Of a stretch of 43,103 nucleotides of DNA, positions 7,958-16,980 are shown in pieces (position 1 is the stretch's first letter; each line of letters opens with the position of its first letter). Source of the stretch: CAVSVP01 sp963731125. Lineage in GTDB: Bacteria; Pseudomonadota; Gammaproteobacteria; Competibacterales; Competibacteraceae. The DNA is taken from NCBI GenBank assembly GCA_963731125.1, contig CAVSVP010000027.1, forward strand, positions 1 to 43,103, written 5' to 3'. The notes beneath the pieces were generated by a model. That model was not told the DNA's origin and searched no databases. It was given only the letters and a program-made list of their open reading frames with translations. A program made the position numbers and the translations under genes.

Positions 7958-8907
7958 TCACGATACGTGACGCCCGGCAGCACGCAGAGCATCTCGAACA
8001 GCAGGTTGGCGCCCAGCAGCGCCGTGTTGCCCGAAGGATCGTAGGGCGGGGAGATCTCCACCACGTCCCCGCCAACGACCTCCAGGCCGCGGCAACCGCG
8101 GATGACCTCGACGGCTTGGGGGACGGTGAGCCCGGCGATCTCGGGCGTACCGGTGCCAGGGGCGAAGGCCGGATCGATGCCATCGATATCAAAGGTGAGA
8201 TAAACGGGGCCCTCGCTGAGCTGCTCGCGGATCTCCTCCATCAGCGGCATCAGGGAGCGGTACCAGCACTCTTCGGCCTGCACCACGCGAAAGCCCTGCG
8301 AACGCGGCCAGTCAAAATCCTCCGCGGTATAGCCGGTGCCACGCAGGCCAATCTGCGCTACCCGGCGGCCGTCGATCAGATCCTCCTCGACGGCGCGGCG
8401 AAACGGCGTGCCGTGGGCAATCTTCTCCCCGAACATGGCGTCGTTGATATCGGCGTGGGCGTCCACGTGCACCATCCCGAGGGGGCCGTGCTTCTTTCTG
8501 AGCGCCCGCAGGATGGGTAAGGCGATGGTGTGATCGCCGCCGAGGGTCAGCGGCTTGCAGTCGTGGGCGAGGATATCGTCGTAGAAAGTCTCGATGATAT
8601 GGATGCTATCCTGCAGGTTATAAGGGTTGATGGCCACGTCGCCGACATCGGCGATCTGCAGACTGTCGAAGGGTGCCGCCCGGGTCGCCATGTTGTAGGG
8701 CCTGAGCAGGCAGGACTCAGCCCGAATCTGGCGCGGCCCGAAGCGCGCACCGCTACGATTGGAGGTGCCGATATCGAAGGGCACGCCGACGAAACAGGCG
8801 TCGAGCCCTTCCGCGGTCTTCTGGGTGGGCAGGCGCATCATGGTGGTGAGGCCGCCGAAGCGTGGCATTTCGTTGCCGCCCAGCGGCTGGTGAAGATGTC
8901 GAGTCAT
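7954..8907 (-). CDS. gbuA: Guanidinobutyrase / agmatinase-family ureohydrolase
   Basis: A 317-residue manganese ureohydrolase. Metal ligands are all present: His126 (LGGDHT), Asp149, His151 and Asp153 (VHVDAHAD), Asp240 and Asp242 (TFDIDGIDPAFAPGTGTPE). The N-terminus LHQPLGGNEMPRFGGL with MMRLP and DIGTSNRSGARFGPRQIR resembles Pseudomonas GbuA closely as I remember it. GbuA splits 4-guanidinobutyrate to 4-aminobutyrate and urea. It directly follows the monooxygenase and amidase genes that would produce that substrate from arginine. Agmatinase or guanidinopropionase activity cannot be excluded. ATG 8907 has GAGG upstream. Confidence 0.85.
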   Translation of the reverse strand: MTRHLHQPLGGNEMPRFGGLTTMMRLPTQKTAEGLDACFVGVPFDIGTSNRSGARFGPRQIRAESCLLRPYNMATRAAPFDSLQIADVGDVAINPYNLQDSIHIIETFYDDILAHDCKPLTLGGDHTIALPILRALRKKHGPLGMVHVDAHADINDAMFGEKIAHGTPFRRAVEEDLIDGRRVAQIGLRGTGYTAEDFDWPRSQGFRVVQAEECWYRSLMPLMEEIREQLSEGPVYLTFDIDGIDPAFAPGTGTPEIAGLTVPQAVEVIRGCRGLEVVGGDVVEISPPYDPSGNTALLGANLLFEMLCVLPGVTYRD

Positions 8908-8972
8908 AGTCGTGGTCCTCGGTAAGCTGAGTGACGGTTACGAACGTGCTTGGGCAATGCTGGCTGCAGATC

Positions 8973-10667
8973 TCAGTCCGGGAGCGCCAGCGGGGCCAGC
9001 TCGGCGAAGCGGTCACCCGGCCCTGGGTTCTCTTTCAGAGTCTCGCCGCCCAGATGCCGGACGATACCCCAGACCGAGTTCAATGAAGTCTGCACCGCCC
9101 CTTCGACCCATCCCGGAATCCAGCCGATATCGTCGCCAGCCATGAAGATGCCGCGCTGCTCGGGCGGTCTATTGTCTTGCATGAAGTGGCAGTACATACG
9201 GTAGTTGTAGCGGTAGTGGCCGGGTAGCGCACCCTTGAAGGCACCTAGAAAGTTCGGATCGTCTTCCCAAGATACCGTGATCGGGTCACCAATGATATGG
9301 CTGCTAATATCGACTTTGGGATAGATCTGCTGGAGCGCGCTCAAAGCAAGGTGCACGCGTTTGTCGACCGGCAGCGGCAACATTTTCAGGGCGTCGCTCA
9401 TCCAGGAATAGGACAGGCAGATCACGCCGGGTTTATCGTCACCGAGGTCAAACAGATAGGTGCCGCGGGTGAGTCTGTCGGTGAGCGTCATGCTCATGAC
9501 GTCCCGTCCGGTTTGCGGATCCTTCTCCTTCCAGAACGGCCGGTCGACCATGACAAAGGTCTTGGCCGACTGCATATAGCGCGTGCGGTCCATGGCCATC
9601 CACATCTTCTGAGAAAATAGATTTTCCGCACAATCGATATGCGTAGTGAGCAGCCAGCTCTGACAGGTAACGAGCACAGCATCGAAGCTGCGCTTGTCGC
9701 CCCAGCGGTCGATGACAGTGATCTTGTTGCCATCGGTAGCGCGTTCAAGTCGCGCCACGCCGGGTCTGGGGGCGCCCGAGTGCAGACCCTCGAGCGAGGT
9801 ACCCCGAGACCAGTGCACCATCTGGTCGGGTGAGTGCTTCCACAGACGCCGCGGTACCTGCTCGACACCCCCCACGACGAAGTGCTGGTCCTCGTCGCAG
9901 TTGGTGTAGGCAACTCTGAGAATTTCGAGCATCGAGTTGGGGAAATCCGTGTCCCACCCACCCGTGCCGAAACCCACCTGGCCGAATACTTCGAGATGCC
10001 TGAACGAGCGCTTCGCGAACGCCCTCGAGGTGGCGATGAAACCGTAGAAGGTACGGTCATCCCAGATCGATATTAGCGGGTTCCAGAGCTCTTTGATCCA
10101 GGCCACGTCGCGGTTACGGATCGCCTCTTGCATAGCGCTGAAATTGGCCTCCTCCTCAAGCGCCTCATGCCAGGCTGCGCCGACCTCGCGGAGAAGCGGC
10201 GGCAGATCGTCCACTTGCTCGACATATGCGGGCTCACCTTCGAGATCGATCACCGTGCTGGGGGTTGCCGGCGCCAGCGGGTTGGGAAAGGGTCGAGTCT
10301 CGAGCCCAAACATATCGAGATAGTGATAAAAAGCCGTCGAGGAACGCGGGAAGCGCATGCCGCCGAGCTCGGCCACAATGCCTTCAGCGCCCTGGAAAGC
10401 CTCGGAGTGAAGCCGTCCGCCGAGCCGCCGTGACTCGTAGACGACGGGTTTGAGGCCTAGCTTCATGAGCTCATAGGCCGCAACGACGCCCGCCATGCCG
10501 GCACCAATGATCGCTACCTCCGTGCCATGGCGCTCGGAGGGCACGCTGCCGAGGCCCGCGGGGTGGCGGACCCAGTCGTCAAAGGGGAAGGGAAAATCCG
10601 GGCCGAAAATCGTGACCGGCCGCTGGTCGGTGCCATGGCCGGTAATGGGTTCATGGGGAGCGGTCAT
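8973..10667 (-). CDS. davB: L-lysine/L-arginine 2-monooxygenase (DavB-like flavin amine oxidase)
   Basis: A 564-residue flavin monoamine oxidase-family protein. The N-terminus PVTIFGPDFPFPFDDWVRHP and FAD fold VAIIGAGMAGVVAAYELMKL (Gly55, Gly57, Gly60), then RLGGRLHSE, LGGMRFP and the C-terminal GIFMAGDDIGWIPGWVEGAV follow Pseudomonas lysine 2-monooxygenase DavB along its full length. Such enzymes use O2 to convert a basic amino acid to the chain-shortened amide, CO2 and water. Because the next genes are an amidase and guanidinobutyrase, arginine (product 4-guanidinobutyramide) is the more likely substrate here; this is inference. ATG 10667 has GAGGAG upstream; the gene lies 15 bp after the amidase stop. 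Confidence 0.85.
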   Translation of the reverse strand: MTAPHEPITGHGTDQRPVTIFGPDFPFPFDDWVRHPAGLGSVPSERHGTEVAIIGAGMAGVVAAYELMKLGLKPVVYESRRLGGRLHSEAFQGAEGIVAELGGMRFPRSSTAFYHYLDMFGLETRPFPNPLAPATPSTVIDLEGEPAYVEQVDDLPPLLREVGAAWHEALEEEANFSAMQEAIRNRDVAWIKELWNPLISIWDDRTFYGFIATSRAFAKRSFRHLEVFGQVGFGTGGWDTDFPNSMLEILRVAYTNCDEDQHFVVGGVEQVPRRLWKHSPDQMVHWSRGTSLEGLHSGAPRPGVARLERATDGNKITVIDRWGDKRSFDAVLVTCQSWLLTTHIDCAENLFSQKMWMAMDRTRYMQSAKTFVMVDRPFWKEKDPQTGRDVMSMTLTDRLTRGTYLFDLGDDKPGVICLSYSWMSDALKMLPLPVDKRVHLALSALQQIYPKVDISSHIIGDPITVSWEDDPNFLGAFKGALPGHYRYNYRMYCHFMQDNRPPEQRGIFMAGDDIGWIPGWVEGAVQTSLNSVWGIVRHLGGETLKENPGPGDRFAELAPLALPD

Positions 10668-10682
10668 GCTGGGTCTCCTCAG

Positions 10683-11495
10683 CTATTTTGAGCCAGTGGG
10701 TGTTTCTGCCAGTGTCCGATAGAGCTCTGGGCGACGGTCGTGCAGGTAGGTGTTGAGCCGTCGTGATGCGGTGAGCAGATCCGGTTCAAGGTCAGCGACG
10801 ATCAACTGTTCACCCATCCCGGCGCGAGCAAGATCGGCTCCATCCGGTCCCACGATACAGCTCAGTCCGTAATAGACGAGCTCGTCCTCACGGCCACAGC
10901 GGTTGGCATAAGCCAGAAAAACTTGGTTTTCGTAGGCCCGCGACGGGACCAGCGAGCGGGGGATAAACTCGTAGGGCTGCATCAGCGCCGTCGGCGCAGC
11001 GACCAGATCGGCGCCGGCGAGCGCCAGCAGGCGCACGTTCTCCGGGAACTCCACGTCGTAACAGATCAGAATACCGAGGCGCATACCGTCGAGCTCGGCC
11101 AGTGTCGGCTCCCCCGAGCCGGCAGCAAAAGCACTGCGATCGATGTGACCGAACAGATGCGATTTACGATGATTGGCGAGCCGCCGGCCGTCTCGGTCGA
11201 TAAGCTGAGCGGCGTTGTAGACGGCATCGCCGGCCCGCTCCGGGTAACCGTAGAGCAGCGCCAAGCCCGTTTTGCGGGCGATCGCCGCCGCCCGCTGCGC
11301 CGTGGGTCCGTCGATCGGTTCGGCGAGGCGGTGCGTCGTGTCTTTGCCGATATTGTAGCCGGTCAAGAACATCTCCGGCAGGATGAGTAGCCGTGCCTTC
11401 CGCTCGGCGGCCGCATGCGCCACTGTCGCCAGCCGTTCCAGATTGCGGGCCACGTCTGCAGACTGCTCCGGACCCTGGAAGAGCGCGATTCTCAT
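10683..11495 (-). CDS. davA: Carbon-nitrogen hydrolase (DavA-like omega-amidase of the oxygenase pathway)
   Basis: A 270-residue nitrilase-superfamily hydrolase with the full Glu-Lys-Cys triad: Glu41 (LPEMFLTGYN), Lys111 (HRKSHLFG) and Cys145 (LICYDVEFPEN). It is close to DavA, which hydrolyses 5-aminovaleramide after lysine 2-monooxygenase. Followed here by the DavB-like oxygenase and a guanidinobutyrase, it most likely hydrolyses 4-guanidinobutyramide to 4-guanidinobutyrate and ammonia in the cytoplasm. ATG 11495 has GAGAGG about 8 bases upstream, and the gene starts 17 bp after the NhaC-type carrier stop, so the genes are probably co-transcribed. Confidence 0.85.
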   Translation of the reverse strand: MRIALFQGPEQSADVARNLERLATVAHAAAERKARLLILPEMFLTGYNIGKDTTHRLAEPIDGPTAQRAAAIARKTGLALLYGYPERAGDAVYNAAQLIDRDGRRLANHRKSHLFGHIDRSAFAAGSGEPTLAELDGMRLGILICYDVEFPENVRLLALAGADLVAAPTALMQPYEFIPRSLVPSRAYENQVFLAYANRCGREDELVYYGLSCIVGPDGADLARAGMGEQLIVADLEPDLLTASRRLNTYLHDRRPELYRTLAETPTGSK

Positions 11496-11512
11496 GATTA
11501 CAACCTCTCGCT

Positions 11513-13477
11513 TTACTTTGCTGCCGCCGCCGCCTCGGGTTCGATGATGGCCGCTTCGCCTGATTTACGGCCGATCACGAACAACGCCGCCAACAGAATC
11601 ACGATACTGGCCAGCAGCCCCAGCCACCACGGATAATAGCCGTAGGCAACCGGCAGGCTGCCAATGCCGATCGCCACCAGGCCGACGATTATCGCGTAGG
11701 GGATTTGGGTGCGAACGTGATCGATATGATCGCACTCCGAGGCCAGCGAGGATAGGATCGTGGTATCCGAGATCGGCGAGCAGTGGTCGCCCCAAACGGC
11801 GCCGGCCAGTACGGCTGCCACAGTGGAGTAGAAGATCGCCATCCCTTGATCACCGGTCATCCCGTTGGCGACGAGTGCCGCCCAGCTCAGCGGAATCGCC
11901 AGCGGCATCACCACACCCATCACGCCCCAGCTCGAACCCGTAGCGAAGGCGGTGAACGCCGACAGCACGAAGATCAGCGTTGGCAGCAGCGGCGGATCGA
12001 TCGCTTCGCCCAGGGTGGAGACCAGATAATCGGCGGTGTGCAGGATCTCGTTGACGTTCGACAGCGCCCAGGCCAGCACCAGAATGATAATCGCCAGCAG
12101 CATCGCGCGGACGCCCGCGTACCAGGCGTCGATCACCTCGCGCAGGGTGAGTATACGCTGAGCCATAGCCAGCACGCCGGCGACCAGCACCGCCAGCAGC
12201 GAGGCCCACATCATCGCCTGATAGGAATCGCCGTTGCCAATGATATCACGAAGTGAGGCGCCGGTCTCCGCGCTCTGAGCGCCGGTGATGTAAATGCCGC
12301 TTAAGGACCCCAGCACCAAAACCAACACCGGAATCACGGCGTTGCGGGCAAGCTGAGGCTTGTCCGGCTTCGGTTCGCGCTCCTTTACCTCGGTGGGGGA
12401 TTCGCCGGTGTGCGCGCCGGGCCGATATACTTGACCGGTGCTACGGGCGCGGCGTTCCGCGGTAAGCATTGGCCCGAAGTCGCGGCCAGACAAAGCGACC
12501 ATAAAGACGAATAAAATCGCCAGAATAGGGTAGAAGCTGTAGGCCAGCGCACTAAGGAAAATCGAATAAGCCGATTCCTGCAGACCCTCGATGTTTTGCA
12601 CCGCTTGGTCGATCAATCCGACTTGAAAGCCGATCCAGGTCGTCACCAGGGCCAGCGTCGCCACCGGAGCCGCGGTGGAATCGACGATGTAGGCGAGCTT
12701 TTCGCGCGAGATTTTCAGCCGATCGGTGATCGGCCGCATGGTGTTGCCAACGATAAGGGTATTGGCATAATCGTCGAAGAAGATCGCCACACCCAGCACG
12801 GAGGTGGTCAACTGCCCGTGGCGCGGCGACCGCGCCCAGCTGACAATAGCTTTGACGATTCCGGCCGTACCACCGTTTTTGGAGATAACCCCGACCATGC
12901 CGCCGATCATTAGCGAGAACAGGATGACCGACAAATGTCCGCTGTCGTTGAGGGCCTCCAGGGTATAGGTGGTGAAAGTATCCAGCAGCCCGTACCAGAT
13001 ACCACTGGGCGCTAGACCGTAAACCAGAATAGCCCCGATCCAGATACCGAGAAATAGCGCCGGAATGACCTGGCGCATCGCCAGCGCCAATGCGATGGCC
13101 AGTAGCGCCGGCAGGATAGCGAACCAGCCGGGTATCGCTTCGGCGGAGGCGGCCCCCGCCATCGCGCCGTCGGCAGAGGCAGCCGCCAGCGTGACCTCGC
13201 TGTCGCCCGTCACCACCCCGCTGATCTTGACCTCGCCTTCGGTCAGGGCGCCCTCGTAGTTTTTCTCTCCCACCGTCAGAGTGACGGTTGCTCCCTCGTT
13301 CAGGCGGCCACCCGGATCCTTAATCGAGACTTCGAACGGGATGTTTTTCAAGATGACCTGGGGGGGCTCGATTTCCAGGTCTTGTTGCTGCGCCTGGGTC
13401 GGCTCCGATTGGCCGCCGAACGTCAGGCAATACAGGAAAGCAACCAGAATACGGTGCAGGGGGGCGGGACAGCTCAT
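11513..13477 (-). CDS. NhaC-family carrier with an N-terminal exported Ig-like domain
   Basis: A 654-residue inner-membrane protein. Residues 1-30 look like a signal peptide (ILVAFLYCLTF, TQAQQQ), followed by a beta-rich domain of about 80 residues (PPQVILKNIPFEVSIKDPGG) and then about 11-12 membrane helices from residue ~117. Family signatures include FFDDYANTLIVGN, VDSTAAPVATLAL, FATGSSWGVMGVVMPLAIPL and GDHCSPISDTTILSS. NhaC-type carriers exchange Na+/H+ or amino and organic acids. Between a dipeptidase and the arginine oxygenase genes, an arginine or ornithine carrier role is likely but unproven. A dead second copy of its N-terminal part lies at 20940-21387. AAGGTGG precedes ATG 13477. 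Confidence 0.88.
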   Translation of the reverse strand: MSCPAPLHRILVAFLYCLTFGGQSEPTQAQQQDLEIEPPQVILKNIPFEVSIKDPGGRLNEGATVTLTVGEKNYEGALTEGEVKISGVVTGDSEVTLAAASADGAMAGAASAEAIPGWFAILPALLAIALALAMRQVIPALFLGIWIGAILVYGLAPSGIWYGLLDTFTTYTLEALNDSGHLSVILFSLMIGGMVGVISKNGGTAGIVKAIVSWARSPRHGQLTTSVLGVAIFFDDYANTLIVGNTMRPITDRLKISREKLAYIVDSTAAPVATLALVTTWIGFQVGLIDQAVQNIEGLQESAYSIFLSALAYSFYPILAILFVFMVALSGRDFGPMLTAERRARSTGQVYRPGAHTGESPTEVKEREPKPDKPQLARNAVIPVLVLVLGSLSGIYITGAQSAETGASLRDIIGNGDSYQAMMWASLLAVLVAGVLAMAQRILTLREVIDAWYAGVRAMLLAIIILVLAWALSNVNEILHTADYLVSTLGEAIDPPLLPTLIFVLSAFTAFATGSSWGVMGVVMPLAIPLSWAALVANGMTGDQGMAIFYSTVAAVLAGAVWGDHCSPISDTTILSSLASECDHIDHVRTQIPYAIIVGLVAIGIGSLPVAYGYYPWWLGLLASIVILLAALFVIGRKSGEAAIIEPEAAAAAK

Positions 13478-13556
13478 CTGAATACCACCTTTCGTGATTT
13501 GTTCGACGCTAGGGGCGAACGATGTAGTCGGAGCAAATGGATATTGTCCGGTCTCG

Positions 13557-15296
13557 TTACTCGAATGACTCGAGATTGCCGATACGCACCATCATCTCGG
13601 TAAACATCTGCAGGTCCAGTTTAAACACGTCCAACCGTTTGAATTCGTTGGCTACATGACCCATGTATTGATCTCCAGGCATGTTGGGGCCAAAGTTCAC
13701 CCCGTTGGGTAGCAGCTTGGCCGTCGTGCTGCCGGCGCTCGACACCGGTCCTGCATCGATTCCGGTAGTATCGGCAAAGATGTCCAGCAGTGTTTTCAGC
13801 CAAGCACCTGTCGGATCGCGATACATCCAGTTATCTATGCTGACCTCATAGGCTACGTTCACGTTATTTTTCTCACTGTACTCGGTGAGCTTACGGACGA
13901 TGTCCTGCTTCAGTTCGTCCACCGATTTCTCACCCCGTGGCACACGCAGGTTTACCGCCATCCGCAGCTTGTCGTCGTCCTGGAGCTCCAAATAAGTCGG
14001 CGATGCGGTCAGCGGACCCATGAAGGGATCTTCATACCCAATACCAAGCTGATGTCCGAGATAGTCGAGCCCGAAGTTGTCCCGGACGTACTTTGCAGCA
14101 ATGGTGTAGTGATTGCTGGCAAACCCGACACCAGAGTTGGCCAGAAACACCAGCAGTCGTGGCACCGGATTAATACCGTTCTCGGGTTCCGACGAATGCG
14201 CCGATTTGCCCCGAACCACTACCTTGACTTTGCCGCCCTCGGCGCTGATATCGATATTAAAATCACCACCATTCTCAACCACAAACGTTTCGGCCTCCTG
14301 TTGCAGAGTCGCAGCCAATTCTTCAGCGGCGTCCGTTTCGATCTCGGCGATAGCGGTTTCCGGTATCTGATTGGTCGCCAGCGCACCTTGAATCATTATA
14401 ATGCGCGGGCCGTCACCGTTGGCATCCGGGCGAGGGAAATAAGCATCGATTGTTCCGAATCCTTTCTCCGCCGTGACTGCCGGATAGTCGCTGTCGAGCA
14501 CGATGTTGTAATCCGGAACTTCGTTATGCTTCTTGTAGTATTCGAACCCCTCACCACCAGTTTCCTCGGTGGTTTCGATCATCAGCCGGATCGTGCGCTC
14601 AAGTGAGATATCGTTCTCCTTGATCGTTTTCATCGCGTATAGCGCGGTTGCAATTGAGCCCTTATCGTCAAGCGTTCCACGCCCATAAATGTGATTATCG
14701 ATGACAGTCATGGTGTATGGATCGAGCTTCGTGCCGTCGTCCAGCACCCAGTCATCAGGACTGGCGGGGACGACGTCCGCGTGGGTCAAAATGCCGAAAG
14801 CCTCATCTCGCTCTCCTTGCAGCTCAACCTCGAATATACGATTATCAATATTACGGTAAGCCAGGCCGAAATCCTTGACGATGCCCGCTATCCGTTCGCC
14901 AAAGCGAATGATCTCGGGGTTTTCGTGCTGGGGTTTGTCCTTCTCGATAGCTGTGGGAATAGCAACCAATTCCTTTAGGAGCGCTAATGCCTTATCGGTA
15001 TAGCGCAGCCGGGTATACATACCCAGCAACCGTGCAATATTGATCTGCTCGACCTCGTCCAGTTCAGCGCCGGCGCTGAACTTGGCGATGGCATCCTTCA
15101 AGTCCGCATTCTGGCTCTGTTTCGCTACAGCGCTCAGAAAGGCCGAAAAACTCTCGAATTCACCACTGCTATTGGCGGCAATGATCTCCTGAATCTCAGC
15201 AGTGTGGAGGGGTTCGGCTGAGTACGCCGCCATTGTCGGCACTGTCATAAAAAAAACCATTGCCGCGTGCAAAAACCATTTCTGAATCGATGCCAT
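13557..15296 (-). CDS. Secreted M20-family dipeptidase
   Basis: A 579-residue metallopeptidase with a signal peptide (residues 1-27, FFMTVPTMAAYSA then EPLHTAE), so it acts in the periplasm. Zinc ligands and catalytic residues of M20 enzymes are visible: His172-x-Asp174 (THADVVP), Asp210 (GRGTLDDKGS) and Glu244-Glu245 (ETTEETGGEG), plus the dimerisation-domain His in KSAHSSEPENG. The closest remembered type is the PepV-like dipeptidase group. As the gene directly before the NhaC-type carrier it could release basic amino acids from dipeptides for uptake. ATG 15296 has AGGGGA upstream. Substrate is not predictable. Confidence 0.88.
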   Translation of the reverse strand: MASIQKWFLHAAMVFFMTVPTMAAYSAEPLHTAEIQEIIAANSSGEFESFSAFLSAVAKQSQNADLKDAIAKFSAGAELDEVEQINIARLLGMYTRLRYTDKALALLKELVAIPTAIEKDKPQHENPEIIRFGERIAGIVKDFGLAYRNIDNRIFEVELQGERDEAFGILTHADVVPASPDDWVLDDGTKLDPYTMTVIDNHIYGRGTLDDKGSIATALYAMKTIKENDISLERTIRLMIETTEETGGEGFEYYKKHNEVPDYNIVLDSDYPAVTAEKGFGTIDAYFPRPDANGDGPRIIMIQGALATNQIPETAIAEIETDAAEELAATLQQEAETFVVENGGDFNIDISAEGGKVKVVVRGKSAHSSEPENGINPVPRLLVFLANSGVGFASNHYTIAAKYVRDNFGLDYLGHQLGIGYEDPFMGPLTASPTYLELQDDDKLRMAVNLRVPRGEKSVDELKQDIVRKLTEYSEKNNVNVAYEVSIDNWMYRDPTGAWLKTLLDIFADTTGIDAGPVSSAGSTTAKLLPNGVNFGPNMPGDQYMGHVANEFKRLDVFKLDLQMFTEMMVRIGNLESFE

Positions 15297-15461
15297 TAAA
15301 TGTCCCCTGGTAGAATTACAAAGATTTAACTTTAATCATTTGACATTATCGGTTTTAAGGCGAACCCGACAAACTCAGTAAATCGACTTGATAACCTTGA
15401 AAACCGGGTCTTTGTTCAGGGTCGCGTTCGGCGGGTATGTGATTCGGGCTTCAGAATACCC

Positions 15462-15488
15462 ATCCCCTCGGTACTTAGCCGAGGGGAT
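15462..15488 (-). terminator. Strong hairpin after the AGCS carrier gene
   Basis: A perfect 10-bp stem ATCCCCTCGG / CCGAGGGGAT with a 7-base loop lies 20 bp beyond the stop of the carrier gene on the minus strand. There is no clear T-run after it, so it may be a processing or mRNA-end hairpin, or a weak terminator. The rest of the 211-bp gap (15297-15507) holds no gene. Confidence 0.55.
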
Positions 15489-15507
15489 TCAGGACTTGAT
15501 GCAATGA

Positions 15508-16902
15508 TCAGATGACCTCATCCGCACTCACCTTACCGGTGTCCTTCAGATAAAATTGCTTCGAAGTAAAAAACTCCTGCACCAAAGCAATAACGTCTTT
15601 GTGTAAGAGCAGAATGGCTATCATATTGGGAATCACGATCATCGCCAACAGGATATCCAAAAACTGCCATAGGAATTTAGCCACCCCGATGGCGCCAACG
15701 ATGATGGACACCAGATACACGTATCTCATGACCCTGGCGAATTTGAGCCCAAACAAAAACTCGGCTTGTTTTTCTCCATACCAGGTAATCACGATGAGAG
15801 TCGATATCACGAACATGAGCAGCGAGAGGGTAACCAAGGAACTGCCAGCGATACCAAAATAGTGATCAAATGCCGCAGCCGGCAATGCCGGGGCATTATC
15901 CATGGCACCAGCTCCCAGCCAAACATCCGATGACAAGATCACGAACGCTGTCGCAGAACAGATAATCAACGTATCGACGATGCACTCGAAAATGGCCCAG
16001 AATCCCTGCCTGACCGGATGATCATTGGTGGATGCCGAGTGTGCGATCGGCGCCGTACCCATACCCGCCTCGTTGGAGTAGACACCGCGCGCTAAGCCCC
16101 AGCGCAGCGCCGCCGCTATCGTGGCACCCGCAAACCCACCCGCTGCTGCGATAGGTTGAAACGCATGTTGGACAATCAGCAGTAAAACTTCGGGCACCTT
16201 GGTGATGTTAAGGATGACAATAACCAGGCAGCCTAAGACATAAAGACTCGCCATAAAGGGCACCAGTTTCTCGGCCACTTTACCAATCCGCTTGATACCG
16301 CCGATAACCACGATCCCCACGACGATCAGGGTAATAACGCCGGCAATCCAGGTGGGCAAACCAAAGGTTTCCAACGCAGAGGAAGCGACCGAGTTGGCTT
16401 GCACCATGATACTCGGCGAAATTTCGATCATGAGGCTAAAGGAAAATATGATGCCCAGCCATTTCATGTTCAGTCCCTTGGTCATGTAGTACATAGGGCC
16501 GCCCACATACTCTCCCACTTCATCTCGCTCCCGGTATTTAAAACCAAGCACCACCTCGGTGAATTTCGACCCCATCCCGATAAACGCCATGACCCACATC
16601 CAGAACACGGCACCGGGACCGCCAAACATAATGGCGACGGGAACCCCCACGATATTGGCCGCGCCCACCGTGGAGGCCAGCGCCGAGGTCACCGCCTGGA
16701 AAGGTGTAACGGTGCCCGCGCCGCTGGTCGATTTACTGAACATCTTGCCAAAGGTTTGTTTAAGAATGTAGGGAGCATAACGAAATTGGAGAAACTTCAG
16801 GCGGATCGTAAGAAATAACCCTCCCAACCCTAATAGCGCTAGCATGGGGGGGCCCCAAATCCATCCCGAGATACGACCTATGAGTTCAAGAAACGCTTCC
16901 AT
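15508..16902 (-). CDS. Alanine/glycine:cation symporter (AGCS family)
   Basis: A 464-residue inner-membrane carrier with about 10-11 hydrophobic segments. It has the family signatures GAGTVTPFQAVTSALASTVG near residue 60-80 and GLARGVYSNEAGMGTAPIAH near residue 265. AGCS proteins import alanine, glycine or glutamine with sodium. In this cluster, where D-alanine is a product of ornithine cleavage and DadA consumes it, an alanine carrier is coherent; direction and stereochemistry are unknown. GAGGAG precedes ATG 16902 by 6 bases. A hairpin follows the gene at 15462-15488. Confidence 0.9.
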   Translation of the reverse strand: MEAFLELIGRISGWIWGPPMLALLGLGGLFLTIRLKFLQFRYAPYILKQTFGKMFSKSTSGAGTVTPFQAVTSALASTVGAANIVGVPVAIMFGGPGAVFWMWVMAFIGMGSKFTEVVLGFKYRERDEVGEYVGGPMYYMTKGLNMKWLGIIFSFSLMIEISPSIMVQANSVASSALETFGLPTWIAGVITLIVVGIVVIGGIKRIGKVAEKLVPFMASLYVLGCLVIVILNITKVPEVLLLIVQHAFQPIAAAGGFAGATIAAALRWGLARGVYSNEAGMGTAPIAHSASTNDHPVRQGFWAIFECIVDTLIICSATAFVILSSDVWLGAGAMDNAPALPAAAFDHYFGIAGSSLVTLSLLMFVISTLIVITWYGEKQAEFLFGLKFARVMRYVYLVSIIVGAIGVAKFLWQFLDILLAMIVIPNMIAILLLHKDVIALVQEFFTSKQFYLKDTGKVSADEVI

Positions 16903-16980
16903 TGAATCCTCCTCGTGGTTGTTATGATTCGTAGTTATTATTAATTTAATGCCAAAAAAAATTCTTTTGACGCTACCCCA

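Noticed and set aside
7954..8907. Second arginase
   Set aside because: It has the ureohydrolase metal site but the GTGTPE motif and N-terminus of the guanidinobutyrase/agmatinase branch, not arginase.
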